Part shown: piece after piece, positions 59,058 through 64,000 of the stretch
Layout: the number at the start of each line of letters is the position of its first letter
Position numbering within the stretch: position 1 is the first letter of the stretch
From: Granulosicoccus sp.
GTDB lineage: Bacteria > Pseudomonadota > Gammaproteobacteria > Granulosicoccales > Granulosicoccaceae
Reading direction: 5' to 3'
NCBI GenBank assembly: GCA_020627685.1
Contig: JAHDGK010000013.1
Coordinates: 29,176 to 93,175, forward strand
Length of the DNA stretch: 64,000 nucleotides
The notes under the pieces: generated by a model
What the model was told of the DNA's origin: nothing
The model's input: the letters and a program-made list of their open reading frames with translations, nothing else
Databases searched by the model: none
Made by a program: the position numbers and the translations under genes

Positions 59058-60593
59058 TTAATTTTGCCCCAGACCGGCCTGAAGGACATTGGCACGCATG
59101 AATTCGCATTGCCTCGGTGTTAATTCACGGTTATTTCCGGTCGTACGCCCAAGCATCAGATTGCCCGCAGACTCACTGTGCTGACCAGAATTCGCAAAAA
59201 CGTGAAACAACTCATGAGCCAATGCAATGGATCGATCCTGTAAGGCTAGCGTTAACCAAACAGAGTCTGTGAGCCAGGGCCTTGAACGAGTGTTACCTTT
59301 ACCAAAAGCCTCCGCATCATAAGGCTGATTCATACGCGTATCGTTTGCAAAAACCACGGTTGGCTGACGATTTGGTCCACTTCTTCTCATTGCATCCATG
59401 ATGGTCTTGCTAGCGCCAGTTTCCAAATTTTGCAAATATTCGGGCGCCGTTACAACGCGAATATCGACATCATCAAACACGACCTGACATTGACTCAGTA
59501 TGGCCTGAGCTTCATCAAGGACATCCAATACGACATCAGTTGCCCACTGCTCAGACAGGATTAGAACGTCAATGGGAATAGATATCAGTTCATCGTCTTG
59601 ATCATCTCCTAGCAGGCGACCTAAGAGCGTATCAGCCACGCGCCACTGAAGTTCTTTAACCGTCGCAATCGAATGGTTGGTATCGACACGCGGATCATGT
59701 ATGTACCCTTGCCCTAGCTGCCTGGGAGCCGCACCGTTCGCAAACAGGCTTCGTATCTTTTTGATAACACCTTCAGCATCGAGTGAAGCGTCATCTCGGA
59801 TAATTCGAGCCGCCAGGGCGACAACTCTCGGAACGGCATAACTACTGCCCGATACTAAGCCAGTGGAGCCGTCAAATCGAAGAACCGATTGCATTTCAGC
59901 AGGCACCATATAGTCGACACTGGTGCGTCCCCAATTCACACCGTCAGCGGGCCTGACAAAATCATCAGCCGAGGTCACGACAAGCATGTTGGGAATAGTC
60001 AATGATGCGGGGTAGACGGGTTGCTCGTCGATATTACGATTGTTGTTTCCCGCTGATGCTATGAAAAGGATATTCGGGTATTTCTCAGCTGCCGCCTCAA
60101 AAACCAACCATTCATCTTTTCTATTGCCACCCAAGGGCAACCCCATGACTCGGACTCCGTTTTCACTGGCGTGTGCCAGCAACTGCTCCATGCGGGTCAT
60201 ATCCGGTCTAGGGTATCGATACGGGACCAATCTAATGAAAGGTGCCTCTTGAATCAGCAACGATGCGGTTTGCGTACCATGCCGTTGGATTCTCCCTGAA
60301 GGCGTCGGATGGCTATCGAAGGGTTGTTCATCCAGGTCCCAGAAATCGTAACCGATGAGCTCCCCTTGTGATGAACGTGCCAAGGCATCCCGAATAAGCG
60401 GCAAGGTGTAGTTCACCCCTGAATCCACCATAGCCACGCGAACTACTATTTCTTCACCACCGTTAGACGGTAGCAATACAGGTACCGGTGGGTCTGCTAC
60501 TTCTTGCGCAAGCACCGAAAAGGTACTGACCAGCAGCACCAGCAAAACCTGCGATGGCAACCGACCTACACTAGCCCACAAAACAGTCAGCAC
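59058..60593 (-). CDS. Exported protein joining a subtilisin domain to a metalloprotease-like domain
   Basis: 511 residues, signal or anchor near 14-29. Residues 50-300 are a subtilisin (S8) domain: Asp57 in MVDSG, His105 in RHGTQTA, oxyanion Asn in SAGNNN (about 183) and Ser251 in GSSYAVP, all three catalytic residues present. Residues 335-511 form a second domain with HELFH (460-464), a third His at 472, and NLM at 478-480 followed by LTPRQCEFM, a zincin-like site with a Met-turn look. I know no named family with this pair. Six bases downstream of an HlyU-like gene. Confidence 0.8.
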   Translation of the reverse strand: MLTVLWASVGRLPSQVLLVLLVSTFSVLAQEVADPPVPVLLPSNGGEEIVVRVAMVDSGVNYTLPLIRDALARSSQGELIGYDFWDLDEQPFDSHPTPSGRIQRHGTQTASLLIQEAPFIRLVPYRYPRPDMTRMEQLLAHASENGVRVMGLPLGGNRKDEWLVFEAAAEKYPNILFIASAGNNNRNIDEQPVYPASLTIPNMLVVTSADDFVRPADGVNWGRTSVDYMVPAEMQSVLRFDGSTGLVSGSSYAVPRVVALAARIIRDDASLDAEGVIKKIRSLFANGAAPRQLGQGYIHDPRVDTNHSIATVKELQWRVADTLLGRLLGDDQDDELISIPIDVLILSEQWATDVVLDVLDEAQAILSQCQVVFDDVDIRVVTAPEYLQNLETGASKTIMDAMRRSGPNRQPTVVFANDTRMNQPYDAEAFGKGNTRSRPWLTDSVWLTLALQDRSIALAHELFHVFANSGQHSESAGNLMLGRTTGNNRELTPRQCEFMRANVLQAGLGQN

Positions 60594-60599
60594 GGGCAG

Positions 60600-60905
60600 C
60601 TAGATATGAGCCCGTGCAAACATGGCCTCACCTTGCTCATCAATGATTTGTTGCGCTTTGCGGTTTGAATGAGCGATGGCACCGTCTCTGTCAGCATGAT
60701 TATCGGCACGTATAAATTCTGCAGATTTCATCTCACCATCGATCTCTTTAGCGATCTTGCCTGCTGTTTTGAATTGACCACCTTCTTTAATCGGTGCCGC
60801 AGTAATCGTAAAACCATTGTATTCGATAGAGTCTGCAGGCTCTGCCACCGAAGGCTTAGCCTCTCCACCACCGAATAATTTTCCCAAAAGCGATCCAAAG
60901 CCCAT
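60600..60905 (-). CDS. HlyU-family protein
   Basis: 101 residues. A Gly-rich start MGFGSLLGKLFGGGEAKP precedes the HlyU core: IEYNGFTITAAPIKEGGQFKTAG, then EFIRADNHADRDGAI and KAQQIIDEQG. This is the small HlyU transcriptional-activator family (not the ArsR-type HlyU of Vibrio haemolysin). Co-transcribed with the protease gene, 6 bases apart. Possibly controls it; role inferred. Confidence 0.82.
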   Translation of the reverse strand: MGFGSLLGKLFGGGEAKPSVAEPADSIEYNGFTITAAPIKEGGQFKTAGKIAKEIDGEMKSAEFIRADNHADRDGAIAHSNRKAQQIIDEQGEAMFARAHI

Positions 60906-61014
60906 GCTTATTCTCCTGTCTGACCTAGCATGCTAGAAATTATCCACCATAATACCTGTCCTACCGACAGTATTCCTCCTTAACAGGCGTTCAGCCTAAG
61001 CATTCAAGATTCGC

Positions 61015-61512
61015 GTGTTTACCACCACTTACGACTCCCCCATTGGCATCCTCACCTTAGCTTGCGATTCGGAAGGTTTGAGGCACATTATTTTCCCGGG
61101 CGGTGACCGTGCTTTCGACACCCCACCTGATTGGGAAAGTCGTGCAGAGCCATTCACGCACGTTGTTACAGAACTTGATGAATACTTCGCCGGTACACGA
61201 CGGGAATTTACGGTCACACTAGCGCCGACAGGGACTGAGTTCCAGCAAACTGTTTGGAATGCCCTGAGAGCCGTAGAATATGCAGAGACGTGTTCCTATG
61301 GAGACATCGCAAAGCGTATTGGCAAGCCAAAAGCCAGTCGAGCTGTCGGCGCCGCAAATGGCGCGAATCCCATTCCCATTATCGTTCCCTGTCATCGTAT
61401 TGTGGGCGCTAGCGGTCAGCTCACAGGATTCGCCGGTGGACTGCTAACCAAATCATGGTTACTGGCACACGAACGTGGTGAAGGTCAGTTGTTTGATTTC
61501 ACCAACCCATAA
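61015..61512 (+). CDS. ogt: Methylated-DNA--protein-cysteine methyltransferase
   Basis: Suicide DNA repair protein that takes the methyl group from O6-methylguanine. The acceptor Cys is in IIVPCHRIVGASG near residue 123, after the DNA-binding helix YGDIAKRIGKPKASRAVG; the Asn hinge is in AANGANPIPI. 165 residues, GTG start. No Ada activator domain, so the Ogt type. Overlaps the next, convergent gene by 14 bases. Confidence 0.94.
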   Translation: MFTTTYDSPIGILTLACDSEGLRHIIFPGGDRAFDTPPDWESRAEPFTHVVTELDEYFAGTRREFTVTLAPTGTEFQQTVWNALRAVEYAETCSYGDIAKRIGKPKASRAVGAANGANPIPIIVPCHRIVGASGQLTGFAGGLLTKSWLLAHERGEGQLFDFTNP

Positions 61513-62137
61513 GTCTGTCCATAAAGCCGGGATTAAGTGATTCCCGGCACTGAGCATACTGAGTTGCGTATGTTTGGGAACGAATCTGTACCCCGGTGGC
61601 CACTTTCATTAACCACGGTTTTTTGGTGTATGACTTTCGCGCATAGCCTGCAGGCCCCTCGTGGTAACTTAAATACAAGCTGTACGCATCGGCTTTGGAA
61701 ATGCCGTTCTGCCTGGACAAGGTAGCGATGTACCAATGTATAAAATCGGTTGCATCAGCAAAATCGTGCCTTACGCGCCAATAGTCGCCTGTGCTGCGAA
61801 GGTACTGATTCCATGTACCGTCTATTGCCTGCGCGTATCCATAGGCCGAACTCAATCTGCGCCAGGGAATAAAACCGAGAAGCTTTCGTCTCGGCGGTTT
61901 AGCTTTAGCCCGAAAGGTGGATTCCTGATACATGAACGCCATGGGTATATGCATGGACGTACCCCATTTTTTTTGCGCATTCACGGCAGCCTTGTGCCAC
62001 CCTCTTTTCTCTTTAAAAATTGAGCACACATTAGTGGCATCGCGAGGCTGCGCTGTCGCGCAGGCCGACAACGTAATGAGCAAGCCCAGCAATAGAAATA
62101 ATCGCGATGCCAAACGCGTTGTGTGATAAATCTTCAT
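61499..62137 (-). CDS. Lipoprotein with lysozyme-like transglycosylase domain
   Basis: Putative murein hydrolase of the SLT-type (lytic transglycosylase-like) fold. Lipoprotein signal LFLLLGLLITLSACATA with Cys at about residue 26. The lysozyme-like part has MAFMYQESTFRAKAKPP with the catalytic Glu, SSAYGYAQAIDGTW and YLSYHEGPAGYA. 212 residues. Convergent with ogt, sharing its last bases. Confidence 0.85.
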   Translation of the reverse strand: MKIYHTTRLASRLFLLLGLLITLSACATAQPRDATNVCSIFKEKRGWHKAAVNAQKKWGTSMHIPMAFMYQESTFRAKAKPPRRKLLGFIPWRRLSSAYGYAQAIDGTWNQYLRSTGDYWRVRHDFADATDFIHWYIATLSRQNGISKADAYSLYLSYHEGPAGYARKSYTKKPWLMKVATGVQIRSQTYATQYAQCRESLNPGFMDRLMGW

Positions 62138-62191
62138 GCATTAAGTGTAGTGAGCAAATACACATTCGTAGTGAAACCTAACAGGACATGT

Positions 62192-62476
62192 ATGCAAATT
62201 AATTCTTCCGTTCCTCATGATGCACCGAAGCCGGGCATCTATAAACATTACAAAGGCAATCTATATCAGGTACTTGGCATGGCACGACACTCAGAAACCG
62301 AAGAGTGGATGGTTGTCTATCAAGCACTTTACGCGGGAAAAGGCTTTTGGACCCGACCTCTGTCCATTTGGCTCGAGCCTGTTCAAGCCGCACATGACGG
62401 TACAGTTCCACCCACCCGTTTTGCGCTGGTGACGGCTAATGACATAAGCCTTGAGCATCTGACAACAGGCAGTTAA
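62192..62476 (+). CDS. DUF1653 protein
   Basis: Small cytosolic protein of a widespread family of unknown function. PGIYKHYKGNLYQVLGMARHSE and VVYQALYAGKGFWTRPL are the family pattern. An upstream frame starts at 62123, but ATG 62192 with AGGA five bases away is the likely start, 94 residues. Confidence 0.88.
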   Translation: MQINSSVPHDAPKPGIYKHYKGNLYQVLGMARHSETEEWMVVYQALYAGKGFWTRPLSIWLEPVQAAHDGTVPPTRFALVTANDISLEHLTTGS

Positions 62477-62565
62477 CACATTGCACGTAACCTTCTTAGG
62501 TTATGCGCATAGGGAGACGCGCTTAGGCTTGGTAATTGCGCATGGCATAGCAGTACTCGCAAGTA

Positions 62566-63216
62566 ATGCTATTCATGTCAAATGCTCGATTAAGTTTGAT
62601 CCTCGCCTCACTTCTGTTCACGAACGCGTGCGCAGCGGTCACTCTGACGCCTGATCAAACAGAGAAAAACTCAGGCAATTTGCAAGAACCTGCGTTAGTT
62701 CAAGTCCTGCCGGACTCCGTCCAGTCATTCGAACGCCGAGGCTATAAGTATTTTAACGATGGGTCAGGTTATTCCATCCGCTACGCCAATGAGCGCAAAC
62801 AGCGCATGGCCGATCTCTATATCTATCAAGTGGCTGATGAAAACGCCTCTCTGGATCATCAGCAGCTCGTCATAGGTTCGACGCGAGCGACCATGGATGC
62901 CATCAGCGATGCAGCTCAGAAGGGCCACTATGCAAATTTTAACGTTGTAGACGCAGTAACACACTCGCAAGGGTTGAGAACAATCGCCAGAGTACAAGCG
63001 ACGTACTTGCGACAAAATCTAGCCTCTTATACTTTGGTGTATCAGACCGAGCACAAGGGCACTTTACTAAAGGTTCGAGTCACCATGCCGGACAATGACA
63101 GTAATCGAAACAGCGATGAATGGGACCGGTTCACAGATACGGTCTTCAAAGCCGTTATTGACGACATTGACAGCCCTGAACTGGCAGCAGCCAGCGAACA
63201 GACATCTGATCTGTAG
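62566..63216 (+). CDS. Putative lipoprotein, function unknown
   Basis: 216 residues with a signal peptide RLSLILASLLFTNACAA; TNAC could be a lipobox. The mature part, about 25-200, is a mixed domain ending with SSDEWDRFTDTVFKAVIDDID. No family recognised. ATG 62575 is an alternative start. Preceded by 89 bases without clear signals. Confidence 0.65.
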   Translation: MLFMSNARLSLILASLLFTNACAAVTLTPDQTEKNSGNLQEPALVQVLPDSVQSFERRGYKYFNDGSGYSIRYANERKQRMADLYIYQVADENASLDHQQLVIGSTRATMDAISDAAQKGHYANFNVVDAVTHSQGLRTIARVQATYLRQNLASYTLVYQTEHKGTLLKVRVTMPDNDSNRNSDEWDRFTDTVFKAVIDDIDSPELAAASEQTSDL

Positions 63217-63560
63217 CCTCCTCGGCTGCAACTATCCAGAGAAACAAGTCACACTCTCAAAAGCAGGTGGCTATTAATTGGGGACGGCTTCTCGTTTCCC
63301 GATGAGACCATAAATTTCCGTTTGATCTAAAAAAACGCTTTGATTACAGCATCTTAGCGGCGCTTTCGTGTGCGCGTCATTTTTCCAACACTAATCCAAG
63401 AACTATAAGCTATTGATATGTATTGATTTTTAGTAATTAGCCACCCTATTTGCGCGGAACTTAAACTCGCAGTACAGTTCACGGCATGTTGTTGACGCAC
63501 AGCGATCAACGCGAATAAACAGCCGGCGAAGACCGGCGACTTATAGGGAAATTACTCACA
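63217..63560 (+). promoter_or_regulatory. 344-base upstream region of the exported-protein gene
   Basis: No gene seen. The last part has TTGACG (63492-63497), 16 bases, AATAAA as a possible promoter, then GCCGG / CCGGC, a small leader hairpin at 63522-63537, and an AGGGAAA Shine-Dalgarno before the ATG. The first 200 bases are AT-rich without clear motifs. Confidence 0.4.
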
Positions 63561-64000
63561 ATGAAAACGCAGATTTTCAAACTTATCGCTCTAACACTTT
63601 TTGCAGTAACCACCGCTTTCAGCACCTCTTCAGCAACCGCTGCTGACAACGACTTCCTAGTGCTTAGTGCCGGCGCCTATCACTTTGAAAACTTCGATGA
63701 GCGTAATGCGTTTACTCCTGGCATCGGTTGGGAATACTCACCGTCTGGCAAGATCGGTTGGCACGTTGGAACTTTGTCTGACAGCTTTGGTTATCAAGCC
63801 ATGTACGGCGGTATCAACTACGCCACTCAGCCTAAGTTCTATGGTCGTGTTCGCTTCCTGATCGGCGCATCGGTTGTTCATAAGCAATACAAAAAGAACG
63901 CTGAAGCTGAAACCAAATTACTGCCTTTACCGGCCATGGAAATCAAATTGTCCAAGCGTTCTGTACTGAACGTTTCCGGCTCTCCACAAGTGGACTACGG
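63561..64000 (+). CDS. Exported, probably outer-membrane beta-barrel protein, 3' end outside window
   Basis: About 146 residues visible. Signal peptide MKTQIFKLIALTLFAVTTAF to about TATA, then alternating aromatic strands (FLVLSAGAYHF, PGIGWEYSP, KIGWHVGTLSDSFGYQAMYGGINYA, FYGRVRFLIGAS) as in small lipid-A-modifying or PagL-like barrels; no catalytic motif could be assigned. Codons look highly biased to common ones, unlike the neighbouring accessory genes, which suggests strong expression. Confidence 0.6.
   Translation, partial: MKTQIFKLIALTLFAVTTAFSTSSATAADNDFLVLSAGAYHFENFDERNAFTPGIGWEYSPSGKIGWHVGTLSDSFGYQAMYGGINYATQPKFYGRVRFLIGASVVHKQYKKNAEAETKLLPLPAMEIKLSKRSVLNVSGSPQVDY

Overview
The window is a stretch of bacterial core chromosome, almost certainly from a gammaproteobacterium of about 50% GC (judged by eye). 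The evidence is gene order: rpsB-tsf-pyrH-frr-uppS-cdsA-dxr facing map-glnD-dapE-fabI; tig-clpP-clpX-lon-hupB; a complete iscRSUA-hscBA-fdx-iscX operon beside cysE and trmJ; queA-tgt-yajC-secD-secF; gyrA-serC-pheA-tyrA with aroA-cmk-rpsA-ihfB-lapB-pyrF; and mtaD-ubiG-yciK divergent from gyrA, as in pseudomonads. Several families are outer-membrane or lipoprotein types, so the cell is Gram-negative. I cannot name a genus. I see no insertion sequence, prophage, CRISPR array or rRNA.

Layout. 1-5881 (minus): translation, UMP kinase, isoprenoid and phospholipid genes. 6086-11527 (plus): methionine aminopeptidase, PII uridylyltransferase, dapE, fabI. 11579-14323 (minus): mscL and ppiD. 14534-21471 (minus): tRNA-Asp, tRNA-Val, hupB, lon, clpX, clpP, tig, a proteostasis block. 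21559-22226: four tRNAs (Leu, His, Arg, Pro) behind one strong promoter with a GC-rich discriminator. 22321-29971 (minus): the Fe-S assembly operon, its repressor iscR, cysE and trmJ. 30097-30915 (plus): suhB. 30976-36525 (minus): Sec accessory proteins and queuosine synthesis. 36839-37723 (plus): an unrecognised cysteine-rich repeat protein. 37797-45104 (minus): tRNA-Leu, a phosphoribosyltransferase, pyrF, lapB, ihfB, rpsA, cmk, aroA. 45321-47844: three accessory genes (a GlyGly-CTERM surface protein, an EamA exporter, a small exported protein) lying between aroA and tyrA, which are adjacent or fused in pseudomonads. 47915-53692 (minus): tyrA, pheA, serC, gyrA. 53845-57717 (plus): mtaD, ubiG, a phytoene-synthase-like protein, a YciK-like reductase. 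57733-64000: accessory genes, namely a degenerate EAL-HDOD protein, a subtilisin-metalloprotease fusion behind an HlyU-like gene, ogt, a lysozyme-like lipoprotein, a DUF1653 protein, a putative lipoprotein and the start of an exported, probably outer-membrane protein.

How the parts work together. The isc block is the most tightly organised: IscR has a recognisable type-1 site over its own -35 box, hairpins separate the operon into modules, and cysE, which supplies the cysteine precursor used by IscS, has its own palindrome at the promoter start. Most operons use 1-4 base stop/start overlaps (dapE, tgt/queA, pyrF/lapB, tyrA/pheA/serC, fdx/iscX, dxr/cdsA). The least explained items are the two-headed protease, the cysteine-rich repeat protein, the prenyl-synthase-like member of the ubiG operon and the insertion between aroA and tyrA.
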